Shown: positions 1 through 11,028 of the stretch, piece after piece
How the letters are laid out: every line of letters begins with the position of its first letter
How positions within the stretch are numbered: the first letter of the stretch is position 1
DNA from: Xiphydria camelus
Taxonomy: Eukaryota > Arthropoda > Insecta > Hymenoptera > Xiphydriidae
Assembly: GCA_963678675.1 (NCBI GenBank)
Contig: OY783200.1
Span: 13,954,889 to 14,018,888 of the forward strand
Length of the DNA stretch: 64,000 nucleotides
Direction: 5' to 3'
The notes under the pieces: model-generated
What the model was told of the DNA's origin: nothing
Seen by the model: only the letters and a program-made list of their open reading frames with translations
Database searches by the model: none
Program-made: the position numbers and the translations under genes

Positions 1-420
1 ATGATTTGACAACTGGCACATCAATCAACTCTATTTCACAACTAATAACAATTATTATAATTCTGTCACGGTTGTGATTCTGTCACGGAATAATAAAGAC
101 GCAAACAAAAAGTTAGGTTATCCCGAGGATAGCTAGCTTATCCAGCGCTGAAACTGCCGGATAAGCTATCCCTGCATTTATTCCAAAGTTTATCCTATTC
201 CAGACTTATACCATCGTGGTAAAATGCTTGCGTACAGGTTATTCTCAGTATAGCGCTATACGGCGTTTATACCGTGTTGGTAAAACCGGCCCTAATACAG
301 CATGACCCGCGCAGCACCGCACAATTGCAGGGACTTTGAAATTTACCATCGGCCGGGCTTGGTCGGTACTCTCATTTACCTGTATACCGGTAGAAAACGA
401 GTCGGTAGTTAGAGTTGGTG
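1..420. other. Unassigned AT-rich sequence
   Basis: No coding frame of note. It holds short self-complementary stretches (GGATAGCTAGCTTATCC near 133 and GGATAAGCTATCC near 160). The last part leads into the dispersed repeat described from position 421. No gene or intact element is visible. Confidence 0.4.
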
Positions 421-475
421 TCAATTCGGGAGATCGAAGCGTCCAATCTCGAAATCGTGAATTTGTGAATTATGG
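421..475 (-). repeat. Terminal segment of dispersed repeat family 1
   Basis: The core TTCGATCTCCCGAATTGACA (read on the minus strand) recurs in the same window at 2930-2960 (minus), 5545-5575 (plus), 6585-6607 (plus) and, modified, at 49170-49235. It is followed in better copies by a shared block ending in GTGTCAAACGTCTGA. It looks like the end of a mobile repeat; no coding part is attached here. Confidence 0.55.
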
Positions 476-654
476 TAAGTAATTTCTTTTCCAACGATAA
501 CATTGTGCCGTAATATTATACATTTTGAAAGCAATACTTGGCTACTGATAGAACCCACGTAAACATAATATAGTTTTGAGGTTATGAATATCAAAATATG
601 TTCGCAGCTGTCACGCGTAGAATTATGTCGGTAAGTGACTGTTTTTACCGACAA

Positions 655-1851
655 ATCTCATACCAACCTCGTGGTCAAAAACTGCGGTGTTGCCACGTTT
701 TTCTCATTTTCTTACTCGAATAAATAATGTAAAATTTACCAGTAAGAAATTTAAATAAATATTATATTGATTTTAAATCAATAATAGTGCAATGGTAAGC
801 CACATTTTGTGACATTAATAACGTATATATAATTTTTGAGTGAACTAAGATTTCATTATCTGATATTGGCAATACGCGTCGAAAGCTTTGTTCTTTCCCT
901 CCTCTCGCCTCACCCCGTAGAGAGTACTGATGTTCCTCCTTAAAAGACGTCGGCATCAAGAGACACGGTAGTGTCTCGCGGCATGTTCATTCAAGTCGTC
1001 AGAACGACGCCGCCAGCGCTGTCGCCGCGAGCACCCGAGTATCTCTACAGGAAAAATGTCTGCCCCCTTCACCCCTCAATTTTAACATCGAATTTTCTCA
1101 ATAAATATACGGTTATAACCAAAACTATGCTTAGTTACGCCATATAAATCGACTATTCTCTATCGATAGAGACCAGAGTAAATGTTGTTAGTTACATATT
1201 AACAGATATTTTTCCTTAGCAACGCGAAGCCATGCCCCTCGCGCCTCGAAAGTCGAGAATCCGATTTCTTGGGCGATATATATATATCAAAATCTCACAA
1301 AAATTCCGCCTGTCTTCGGCGATATTCGGCCATGGTCGGAAATGTGTACACAGATGCGGCCACACGCATACGCCATCAAATGTATGTGAGAGTGTGTGAG
1401 AGAATATATTTCTTGAATGTTTAGTTGTTTTTCAAAATTAATAAAATATTTCCATTCGCGAAACGATTTCCCTCGCATTTTTTCGATCCGCGGACGCGCT
1501 TGTTAATAAAAAGTAAAAATTCAGTGTAATCGGAGCAGTGAATCTCAATAGTGGTGAATGTGACAGACGCTCCGTATAGTTTAATAATCGTTTGTACTGT
1601 TTTCGAATATCGAGATAGTGAACAGATGCAGTGGTATTCTTCTCTAGTTGCCTGTGCATCAAGAAAGGAGCAGGAAAGGAGACGGTCTCAGAAGAATTGC
1701 CATCAGATAAGTTTAATTGCCATCTGACAGCTTTAACCTCACTTTCGATGGAAGGACAATATCTTTGTGTTCGTTCTATTTTTTGTTTTCAGGGTCATGC
1801 GAGCACGGGAAAAATCCAAGGTTTTTCTTCTCATTGTCAGTCATCAATACA
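655..1851. other. Gene-free AT-rich stretch
   Basis: Only short chance reading frames on both strands. A few GC-richer patches occur (about 960-1050). No splice-bounded exon, transposase motif or long repeat could be recognised. Confidence 0.4.
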
Positions 1852-2559
1852 AGCCGTGGCAGAATAGGAGATGAAATAGAATTGGATCACAATAATCAAG
1901 TAGGTAATTACTTTATCACTATTTTTCTCTATCGGTATATTTCCTCTTTCGTATTATCATAAGTTCCAATTTACACACCGACCTGTCAAACCTGAAGTGT
2001 ACACGTACCTCACTTCTATTTCATCTCTTCTTCGTCTCCGTTGTAATGACAGTCAATGAGGAATCACTGATACCGATTAGGGTTCGAGGGTTATTCCTTA
2101 TTCTTTCTAGCATAGCATCGATATTTTACTGCACCTGTTTTCTTCTGGGATTTCCTAAAATAATTATAAAAACCCCATATAATGGTTATTTACAATTTGT
2201 TACAGATCGTATGCGAACCCGAGGGGGTTTCTTTCGAACGAAGGATCATCCACTTGTTGTTCCAAGAACCAGCTGCATTAGTTCATTTGGCGAGCTGGAT
2301 CTGCTGCCTTGAGTGCATGGACGTGTGCCACTTTAAATGGATATTTTGTAATTTCCATCGTTACATCAGAGGCGAAGAAGAGATGAAATAGAAGTGAGGT
2401 ACATGTACATTTCACGTTTGATAGGTTGGTATATAAATTGGAACTTCTGATAGTATAATACGAAAGAGGAAATATATCGATAAAGGAAAAATAATAATAA
2501 AGTAGTTACTACATTATTGTAATCTAATTCCATTGTATCCCTTACTTTTCTGCCACGAC
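1852..2559. repeat. Foldback element, arms 1852-2038 and 2371-2559
   Basis: The left arm begins AGCCGTGGCAGAA and the right arm ends in its reverse complement (TTCTGCCACGACT). The arms stay complementary inward to TCATCTCTTCTTCG / CGAAGAAGAGATGA. The loop is GC-richer and carries an open frame on the plus strand (2182-2391) that starts just before a plausible splice acceptor (TTGTTACAG, near 2205) and encodes a Cys- and aromatic-rich peptide that I do not recognise. The arm sequence ATACGAAAGAGGAAAT is shared with the direct repeats at 5.9 and 6.87 kb, which ties this foldback to the same family. Confidence 0.65.
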
Positions 2560-2729
2560 TTTGATCGTTGATAGTGAAGAAAAATCAAATTTATTGGTTG
2601 ATCCATCTACTATCAACAATAAAAGTCGTGGTTATTTTAAGATTTATTTACGAGTAAGGGCGAAATTTCAGCGGTGCATTCAAAAGGATTTCTTAAAACC
2701 ATTCCAACGTCTCGAGTTAATATATGTAA

Positions 2730-2970
2730 CAACATACATATATACTGTCATAAGTGGTATCTTTACATGTGATGAAACAATTCATCACGGTTATTGGAAA
2801 AGTAAACAGTATATCCGATGGCAAAAACTCCAACTTTTGAATTTCCCTGCCATTTTGCTGGATAGAATTGGTTTCGGGAGAGTGCGCTGCGGTCTTACGA
2901 GCCGATCGAGAAGTGTCAAACGTCTAACGGAGATCGAAGCGTCTAACCTCGAAATCGGTAATTTATAAAT
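2730..2970. repeat. Dispersed repeat family 1, inverted partner of 5530-5710
   Basis: This block (GTATCTTTACATGTGATGAA ... AAGTGTCAAACGTCTAACGG ... GAGATCGAAGCGTCTAACC) is complementary to 5530-5700, and its first part recurs directly at 6608-6650. It may be one end of a longer element whose other end lies at 5.5 kb, or a separate copy. Confidence 0.5.
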
Positions 2971-3350
2971 AATAATGCGTAGAAGTGATACGAAATAATC
3001 ATTCGGGTTTCTTCGATGAGATTCCCTAAGTGTTTAAAAATCGGTGTCCGTTTGCCAATAACTGTTGCTTCAACTTCCAGATATATTATTAAGAGGCCGA
3101 CATACCAGGCCCACTAGTTTCTCCTGCGGGGCAGCGGTGAGACGAGGTAATGTCAAAACGCTAGAAGGGGGTGGAGCTACGCGAGGTTAGCGATGTTGCC
3201 GAATGCATGCAGTGTGGACACGGTCCGGTTAGGTTAGGTCTTACGCCGGCCTCAGTGGCGAGAGCATGGCTCGCTCCCGTTTAGACCGGGATACCGCGTC
3301 GCGCGCGCGTTCCAAGTGTCTCCGGGATTGGCGTACATCATTTCACCAAT

Positions 3351-3420
3351 GCTTCGATAGCGCAACGGTTAAGTTGCCGGGCTGGGGGTCTCGATATCGC
3401 GGGTTCAATTCTTGTTGGGA
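3351..3420 (+). ncRNA. tRNA-like segment with A and B boxes (left arm)
   Basis: TAGCGCAACGG at 3358-3368 fits the pol III A box, and GGTTCAATT at 3402-3410 fits the B box at normal tRNA spacing. A T-run follows at 3422. A D-arm (GCAA/TTGC) can be drawn, but the acceptor and anticodon stems do not pair well, so this is a tRNA-derived promoter (SINE head) or decayed tRNA rather than a working tRNA gene. Confidence 0.4.
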
Positions 3421-3957
3421 TTTTTTTTTTATTAACTTTTTTCATTCGATTACAACCTTTTCTTGTTATAGAAAGTGGTTTACATTATCGAATAAAATAA
3501 GAGTTTCAATTTTTTTCATAGTTTTACGTTATTTTCTTCCTCGTTGAGGTGAACCAATATTATTAGAAAGAACAGTTGGAAGCATCGTTGCATTTTTTAT
3601 TCTTACATTTCGTCATGGGAATTTTTGGCTGCCGGGGATTTTATACACGATTTTTTGGATAATAATTGTCGAAAAAACATTTGAAGCACACCGTATTTTG
3701 ACACCATGAACATTTGACGAATGGAACTTTGCCACACGCACATTTACACTTTAAAAGCGTTATGGGAAAGCAAATTTCATTGACATTTTCGAAAAACGGC
3801 CTGGTTGGCAATAATATTGGTTCACCTCAACGAGGAAGAAAAAATAACGTAAAACTATAAAAACAATTGAAACTTTTATTTTATTCGATAATGTAAACCA
3901 CTTTCTATAACAAGAAGGGATTGTATAATCGAATGAAAAAAGTTAATAAAAAAAAAA

Positions 3958-4030
3958 AACCCGACAAGACTTGAACCCGCGACATCGAGACTCCCAGTCC
4001 GGCAACTTAACCGTTGCGCTATCGAAGCAT
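3958..4030 (-). ncRNA. tRNA-like segment with A and B boxes (right arm)
   Basis: Inverted copy of the segment at 3351-3420, with GGTTCAAGTC as B box and TAGCGCAACGG as A box on the minus strand, followed by a T-run (A-run on the plus strand). It is slightly closer to the B-box consensus than the left copy. Same caution: not a convincing full tRNA fold. Confidence 0.4.
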
Positions 4031-4083
4031 TGGTAACATTATGCACGCCAATCCCGAAGACACTTGGAATACGCGCGCGACGC

Positions 4084-5500
4084 TATTCCAAGAAGTTTTC
4101 AAGACAAAATCGATTTGACATCTGCCGGGGTCCCCTTGTGAGATACGCCCTTACGTGATAAGACCGACGATATTCTGCTATTCGTGGCGGAGACAAATCT
4201 GACAACCCCGCAGTCCGTACGTAGTGAAGACGCTAGATGGAAGCATTACTCGGCTGATAAAAGTAGACGAGTAATAGGTTTGAAATAAAGGTTTTCTGCA
4301 ATGGGCTTTCAGAAATCTTTCGTGCAAAAGGTGGTAGTACCTTGTACAAGGTTTATTTTAGGGTCCCATAGAAGAATTCATTTCAATACTTTGATTGTTT
4401 CCGCGTTTACAACTTGCAAAATATAGGTATATTTGTGAGGTCGCCGATGGATTACAACAAAGAAACTTATTTATTTTTTTCTATAGGGCCCTAGATTTAT
4501 ATCTTTTAAGTGTGGTGGCGAAAAGTACAAAAGGTTCTTATGCACCATGTTGGAATTATCGCTTTACAGCCGCGACAACTTTTCGGGCGTTTCCAGACGG
4601 GGTGTGTCGGCCTCTTAAGTATTACAACAGAACGAGTAGGTTAGACGATTTTCATCAAGATTCACGCTATTCTAATATGGAATCTCGTACAAGTGCAACC
4701 ATAGAGGATCTAGCTCGTGTCCTGTCAGTAAAAGGATGACTCGATGGACATCGGAGAATGTCAGGCTTGTCACCGAACGCCTATTACCCACGGTACATGA
4801 ATTGCAATACGCGCTTCTTGTTTCATTCCAGCGTTAAATAACTAACTTCTCTTTCAACCTCATAATCTTTTATGAACTGTTCTTGGTAGGAGGCAGCGAT
4901 CGATAATAGCAGTTCGCCGTAGACAAGTTCGTCTATTAAAACTGAAAGGCAGTTCGGTTTGCCGAACTACTACTCCGATAATGTACCAGAGTTCGCGGTC
5001 TATTCTGCGATTAACGTTAACGTAATCGTGATTATGCTCGGGTGATGGGTGTTCCAAAAGAGATAAAGTATATATTAAAAATCGGACGATGTAAGCTGCA
5101 ACTGGAACATCATCGCAGGAATAATTTGTCTACAATTAATCACAATCATTGACCGCTTCCTCCTACGAAAAACAATTCATACAAGGTAAATACTTTGAAA
5201 GAAGTGAAAGTTATTTAAAGTAGTAATAGTTGAAATGAAAAGCGCATATTGCAATGAAAGTACTGTGAGTGATAGGCGCTCGGTGATAAGTTCGACATTG
5301 TTTGATCTCCATCGACTCATTTTCTTCGGGATACGACAGGAGTTACATTCTCTCTGTTTGCACCTTATGAAAGGGGACATACAAGAAGACCGTCAAAGAC
5401 TTCATGAAAATCTTGTAACCTATTCGTCCTGTAGTAATACTATCCCTCCGACGGGAATACACGTACAAGTATACGTGCTAAACGGAGCACGCTGTTGGCA
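4084..5500. other. Gene-free stretch
   Basis: Short frames on both strands without recognisable domains or splice borders. No long repeat was matched elsewhere in the window. I see nothing to annotate. Confidence 0.4.
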
Positions 5501-5529
5501 CATTATTATTTATAAATTAACGATTTCTA

Positions 5530-5961
5530 GAGGTTAGATGCTTCGATCTCCCGAATTAACAGCTACTGGGAGATCAGACGTTTGACACTTTTCGCTCGGC
5601 TCGTAAGACTAATTCTAACTATGAATGACTAGAGAACCGACCCAACTACTTCCGGCCAAATGTCAGGGAAATTCAAAAGTTGGAGTATGCCATCGGACAT
5701 ACTGTACTTAGAGTTAAAGGTAAAATGTCTACATGAATTTCTGTAGACGACGAAAATATAAGAAAAATCCGATGGCCTGTAAATTCGAAAGCGGTATGTT
5801 TTATTTCTCCATACTAAGGCAAAGTGAAAAATATAAGGGCTCTCTAGTCTATAAATCCCTTTGAAAATATAACGAGAATAAATCAAAAGTAACGTGATTA
5901 TAATTAATTGGCTCGTAGTATAATACGAAAGAGGAAATGGAGATGGTGAAAACGAGCCATA
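5530..5961. repeat. Repeat family 1 copy, first of a direct pair (with 6545-6905)
   Basis: From 5701 to 5961 this sequence is repeated almost base for base at 6656-6905, including the run GGCTCGTAGTATAATA and the boundary motif ATACCCAAGTAG. The first copy ends at an intact TA-flanked MITE; the second ends at a remnant of the same MITE terminus. Confidence 0.7.
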
Positions 5962-6460
5962 CCCAAGTAGCAAAAGATATCTGTCAGACATATACAAGAT
6001 GTCTATATGTCTAGAAAATGACATCTATATGTAGTATAAATATGGTTGAAATCTAGATATAGACAGCGCATAGATGTCTGACAGATATCCTAAGTTGACA
6101 AGAATCGATATTTTGTGGTAAATATAATAATTTCATAAAATATAACATTAATAATATAAAAAAAATGAATTACAAGGATCTAGAGGGTTTTCTCCTTCTC
6201 TATTTTTATTAAAGGCCGAGAAGACTAATATAGAGCTTTATAATTAAGTTTATTTAATAGTATTAACTTTTAATTTTAAACAATCATTATATATTTACTA
6301 TAGAGTATCTATTCTTGTCAACTTAGGATATCTGTCAGACATCTATACGTGCTGTCTATATCTAGATTTCAACCACATTTATACCAAATATAGATGTCAT
6401 TAATTAGACATACATATACACATATTGTGGATGTCTGATAAATATCTTTTGCTACTTGGG
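5962..6460. mobile_element. MITE with TA target duplication (CCCAAGTAGC ends)
   Basis: The element starts CCCAAGTAGCAAAAGATATC and ends in its complement GATATTTATCAGA... to GCTACTTGGG; it is flanked by TA at 5960-5961 and 6461-6462. Inverted repeats extend about 150 bp inward. No coding capacity. TA duplication and short size point to a Tc1/mariner-superfamily MITE, though the transposase source is not identified. Confidence 0.75.
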
Positions 6461-6544
6461 TAAAGCTATGTAGGGCAGAAATCGATAATACCTATAAGGA
6501 TTAATACATTCGATAGAAGTCGATAATATAGGGATTAATACATT

Positions 6545-6905
6545 CGATAGATCATTATTTACAAATTAACGATAACGAGGTTAGATGCTTCTATCTCCCG
6601 AATTGACAGGTATCTTTACATGTGATGAAACAATTCGTCACAGTCATTGGAAGAGTATACTTAGAGAGTTAAAGGTAAAATGTCTACATGGATTTCTGTA
6701 GACGACGAAAATATAAGAAAAATCCGATGGCCTGTAAATTCTAAAGCGGTATGTTTTATTTCTCCAAAATACTAAGGCAAAGTGAAAAATGTAAGGGCTC
6801 TCTAGTTTATAAATCCCTTTCAAAGTATCACGAGAGAATAATAATTAATTGGCTCGTAGTATAATATGACGAAAGAGGAAATGGAGATGGTAAAAACGGG
6901 CCATA
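6545..6905. repeat. Repeat family 1 copy, second of the direct pair
   Basis: Begins with the family core (GATGCTTCTATCTCCCGAA near 6575), carries the block also present at 2755, then the duplicated 250 bp matching 5701-5961. It ends at ATACCCAAGTAGTAAAAG, the first bases of the MITE seen complete in copy 1, so the MITE probably predates the duplication and was later deleted here. Confidence 0.65.
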
Positions 6906-7004
6906 CCCAAGTAGTAAAAGAGACTTTAATTTTGTGGTAATAAAAAGCTCTTCTTCTACATGTACGTATTCTCCTCATGAATAAATTCCAAAAAGTAGTG
7001 AAAT

Positions 7005-7751
7005 CCCCCCACAAAAACAGATTATCTGTAAAAAAAAGGCGGCATGTTCATTCAGTGCCAACAAAAATTGATACGTAAAATATTCCCCAAAAAATATTTA
7101 AAATCAATTAAGATCGCCATGTTCAAGATTTATATAAAAAAAAGTAAAAGGCATCATTTGAAAGGAAAATTATTGTAAATCAAGTTACTAAAAAATTCGA
7201 CTAAAAAAACTTATAAACAAGTTTTAATACAAAAGAACTTGCCGCGTTTTTTTCCTTCAAAATAAAAAATTCAGACAGAATTATACTCGATGTTTATGCA
7301 CTTATGATTTTCAATAAATTCATACACTTATATGATACCACCAGTATACCGAATGTCGCGCGGGAAACCGATCAGGCGACCTGAATCCCTCAGGGGGCCT
7401 TCTGAATTTCTCTGAATTTGACTTCGACAGTGCAATTTATGAATCATTTTAGCACCGTCCAAGCACTGCCAATTATTCGGTATAGTGGACAAAATATGAA
7501 AACTTAAACGCGGCAAGTTCTTTTTTATTAAAATTTGTTTATAAGTTTTTGTAGTCGAATTTTTTAGTAACTTGATTTACAATAATTTTCCTTTCAAATG
7601 ATGCCTTTTACTTTTTTTTATATAAATCTTGAACATGGCGATCTTAATTGATTTCAAATCTTTTTTGGGGAATATTTTACGTATCAATTTTTGTTGGCAC
7701 TGAATGAACATGCCGCCTTTTTTTTTACAGAGAATCTGTTTTTGTGGGGGG
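7005..7751. repeat. Foldback, arms 7005-7248 and 7506-7751
   Basis: The left arm starts CCCCCCACAAAAACAG and the right arm ends CTGTTTTTGTGGGGGG. About 245 bp per arm, few mismatches. The right arm runs directly into the coding remnant at 7753, so the arm sequence is probably part of the 5' region of that transposase-like element, duplicated in inverse orientation. Confidence 0.7.
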
Positions 7752-7752
7752 T

Positions 7753-9133
7753 GGCGATTACGAAAATCCTGAAGACAGTAAGCGTCAAACAACCGTGAAT
7801 TATACTATTCCAGGAGAAAGTGGAGATTTCCTGCAAGTGTATAAACAAACTATTATGAATACGTTCGGTGTAACGAGAACAAAAATCGATTGATTTATTT
7901 CTAAAAAGAAAACCGGTGAGACAATTTACAGCGATAAGAGAACATGCCATAAAAAATCAAAATTTTCCGAAAATGATCGCAATGCTGTAAGAGCTCATGT
8001 AAATTCGGTACCTAGAGACGTTGGACATTATACTCGCGCAAAGTCCAATAAGGAGTATCTGAGTCCTGATCTAAACATAAATAGACTTTTCAAGGCATCT
8101 AAAAAACTTTATCCGGAAAGTTCGGTAACTTATAAGTTTTATAGTGCTGTTTTTAATAAAGACTTTCCCCCCTAAACTTTCGCGTCGAAGGCCTAGAATG
8201 GACACGTGTCATACTTGCGATAGGCTTGATTGTGAAATTCGTGCGAATAACGAAGCAAGTAAAGCAGCGCGAACTAAACTAGATCTCCATCATGCTAAAG
8301 CTGAGAGAGCCAGAGATATTTTGAAAGAGAATACCATTCATTCTCAACAACCAAATAATGATTTATGTTGTCTATCTATGGATCTTGAACAGGTGTTGTT
8401 CGTACCAACACTGGTTCACTCTGATATGTTCTATCTGTCTCAGCTTTCGTGTTTCAACTTCAGGATTCACGTCGGAGATACAAACCATGCGAGCATGTTT
8501 TTGTGGCACGAAGGATTTTCTGGCAGAGGAACAAATGAGATTGCTTCTTGCCTTCTTCGATTTTTAAATAGTGGATTTACAAATAAAAAATCCCTAGTTC
8601 TTTGGTGCGACAACTGTGGCGGCCAAAATAAAAATAAATTAATTTTGTTTACGTTAATATATTTGGTTTCCATTGGATTGTTTGACTCAATTGAACAAAG
8701 ATTTCTGGTAAGCGGCCACAGCTTCATGCCGTGTGATAGGGACTTCGCCCTAATAGAAAAGAGAAAAAGAACAATGAAAGCCTATGTACCTGAAGATCTG
8801 ATTGATGTTATTAAATCAGCGAGGTACAGTCCACCGTTCGAGGTAATCGATATGACCCAATTTTGTTTTCGGAATATTAAGGAAACAGCCGACTTGTATC
8901 TTAATACTTCTAAACTACAAATCAGCCAAGCAACAGCAATGCGTATTGAAAAACAAAATCCAGCTATGGTAAAAACGAAGACAACTTTTTCTGATTTGCT
9001 TCCATGGAATAAGGTCAATGTCCTAAAAAAAGGGAAAACTATAAATGACATAAGAAATATCGAGCTACATATACTCTTACCAGAAAACAAAATTTCTGAA
9101 CAAAAAAAGAAGTCTGCTTTCTATGATACCTAA
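7753..9133 (+). pseudogene. Transposase-like protein with DUF7869-type core, frameshifted
   Basis: Reading from 7753 gives GDYENPEDSKRQTTVNYTIP and continues to HYTRAKSNKEYLSPDLNI, with one in-frame TGA near 7893 and a frame change in the C-run near 8170. The frame that follows (to 9133) contains CHTCDRLDCE, a HHAKAERARDI segment, LVLWCDNCGGQNKNK and SGHSFMPCDRDFALIEKRKR. These are the conserved blocks of a multicopy insect protein family with a DUF7869-like, RNase H-fold-like domain; the D-C-GGQN motif is likely part of the active site (inference). There is no convincing ATG at the 8144 frame start, which is GTG inside the reading frame. It lies next to a foldback made of its own upstream sequence. 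Dead copy. Confidence 0.7.
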
Positions 9134-9470
9134 TCTAAAAGATCCACTGCATAAAAAATGTTACCATGACCTATTGGGGATGGAGGAAGTTGCTCAAAAT
9201 GGTGCCGGAAGCAGCAAAACCTAAATAAGGCGATTTTCTAATGTTTTTGAATAACTTTTTTAGTGTAGGCACTTATCACGTTTCTATTTTTTTTAATCAT
9301 TATTTTTGGATATGTTTCTTATGTTACTCATTTTTTGTTCTAAACTAATGTTCCGTATTCCTCTTAAGCTAGATTTTGAATAAATATTTAAAAAATCATT
9401 TATAATGTTGTTTTATTACGTTGATTTCAATTATATCAATAGGTGTATATTTTGGCACTTGTCACCTTTG
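9134..9470. other. AT-rich downstream region of the 7.75-9.13 kb element
   Basis: Follows the stop codon of the transposase-like frame. It contains AATAAA-type signals (TTTTGAATAAATATT near 9370) that could be the polyadenylation site of that element. No other gene is visible. Confidence 0.4.
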
Positions 9471-9479
9471 TTACTTCCA

Positions 9480-9795
9480 CTCTTCAATTGCTTTTTATAT
9501 TTTTAAATTGTACTGTGATGCGTACACTTGTCTGAAAGGGAAAACGGCTTTACTTTCACAATAGGATTTAGTAGAGGCGTAATTTTATGGATTTTCTGTG
9601 TCGCTGGTATCGGTTTTGTATTTCTCAAGCGATCTTCCAATTTTTCTTTCATTGCACTATATTCTTGAATTTTTGACAACCGGATATTTATATTTGGTAA
9701 ATTTTTCGGTGTTGCTGAAAATTATGCGTTCATTGTTCAAGATGCTGCATCGGGATTCCACTGGAATATCGATCAAGCGACGGTATACACTGTAG
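9480..9795 (-). pseudogene. Fragment of SDGA-type transposase-like element (C-terminal part)
   Basis: The minus strand of this block matches the coding sequence at 10195-10400 (the NLPNINIRF to LLNPIVEV region), so it is an inverted partial copy of the element whose plus-strand copy starts at about 9830. The two copies sit head to head with only about 40 bp between them. Disrupted and short. Confidence 0.65.
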
Positions 9796-9829
9796 TTATT
9801 TATTATAAGATAGATAATGAACTCTTACT

Positions 9830-11028
9830 CATCAAAGTATGGTTATTATTTCTGATTGCTTAAATCATGATGCTATTTCTGTTTATGTTTACTCTGGGTT
9901 TATTATCAATTTTATTAAATTTCTGTCATCTAAAGTTCACAACATTTTTTTCTTTTCGGATGGTGCACCTCAACAATATAAGAATTATAAACATTTCCTT
10001 AATTTATCTTATTATAAAGAAGACTATGGAATGAATGGGTAGTGGAATTTTTTACAACGGCACACGGCAAAGGACCTTGCGATGGAAGAGGCGGAACAGT
10101 TAAAAGAATAGTCGCACGAGCTAGTCTGCAGTTGCCACCTCATCTACAAATATTAACACCGATACAATTGTTCGAGTGGTCGTCGAAAAATTTACCAAAT
10201 ATAAATATCCGGTTCTCAAAAATTGAACAATATAGTGCAATTAAAGAAAAACTGGAAGATCGCTTCAGAAATGCAAAACCGATACCAGTGACACAGAAAA
10301 TCCATAAAATTACGCCTTTACTAAATCCTATTGTGGAAGTGAAGCTGTTTTCAGACAAGTTTACACATCACAGTACGATTAAAAAATATAAAAAGCAATC
10401 GTTAAGCGAGAAAAACAATAATAATAAAGATTATAGGAAGTGTAAAATTATATGACTAAATAAAATAATTTAAATTGATTAAAATAATTTGATCGCTTTC
10501 AGTAAAATGATTTTTAACGTTTTTGGACGATATTTAGTGAAGAGAGTGAAATTATAGATAATACAATCAAAAAAAAATTTAATTTTCAATTTTGGATAAA
10601 AAATTGAAAAAATTTTGATCACATCTCAAACTGCGGCTTATAAGTTGCGTAATATGGAGTAGAATTGTGGACATTTTTTTTAATCGAAGGGGTCGGACTT
10701 TTTGAAAATGTCGATTTTAATCTTTAAACGTTAATAACTAAATGATAATTACTTCGAAAATTTTCTTTTATTTATTTTCTGAAACTACATTCAAAACGAA
10801 AAAAATGATATCCTACTTTTTATAGATATCGATATTTATTACTAGTCTATCATTAATTGAAAATTTGTTGCTTAGAAATTGAAAAAATTGATTACACAAT
10901 AATGGTTTAGAATGAAAGGCTAAAAATTGGTGTACAAGTTGCTTTTAGTACGTACTAAAGCATGTCAAAAAATGAGCGAAATCGAAGAGGGTCGGGTCAA
11001 AAACTCGGTGATTTGGCATGGAATGCCC
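9830..11028 (+). pseudogene. SDGA-type transposase-like element, C-terminal coding half and 3' end
   Basis: Two frames joined by a shift near 10040 encode NIFFFSDGAPQQYKNYKHF, then EFFTTAHGKGPCDGRGGTVK and RIVARASLQ, ending in a Lys-rich tail at 10455. The SDGAxxQYKN and HGKGPCDGxGGTVKR blocks are the hallmark of a multicopy arthropod family that behaves as a transposon; an RNase H-like nuclease role is inferred, not shown. The 3' part of about 570 bp is non-coding and ends near 11028 with the motif CGGTGATTTGGCATGGAATG, also present inverted in the copy at 21.94-22.83 kb, so this is the element end. 5' truncated. Confidence 0.65.

Larger units (their letters stand above)
3297..4083. repeat. 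Foldback element with tRNA-like arms (3297-3564 / 3810-4083)
   Basis: Two roughly 270-bp arms are inverted copies of each other: outer ends GCGTCGCGCGCGCG and CGCGCGCGACGC, inner ends TGAACCAATATTATT and AATAATATTGGTTCA. Each arm carries a tRNA-like segment. The loop (3565-3809) contains a Cys-rich reading frame on the minus strand. The structure suggests inverted insertion of two SINE-like units or a foldback transposon that captured one. Confidence 0.7.

Noticed and set aside
3351..3420. A functional tRNA gene
   Set aside because: A and B boxes are present, but the acceptor stem and the anticodon stem do not pair, in either copy.
8144..8170. Start codon of the transposase-like protein at 8144
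   Set aside because: The codon is GTG in the middle of the gene; conserved protein continues upstream in another frame to 7753.
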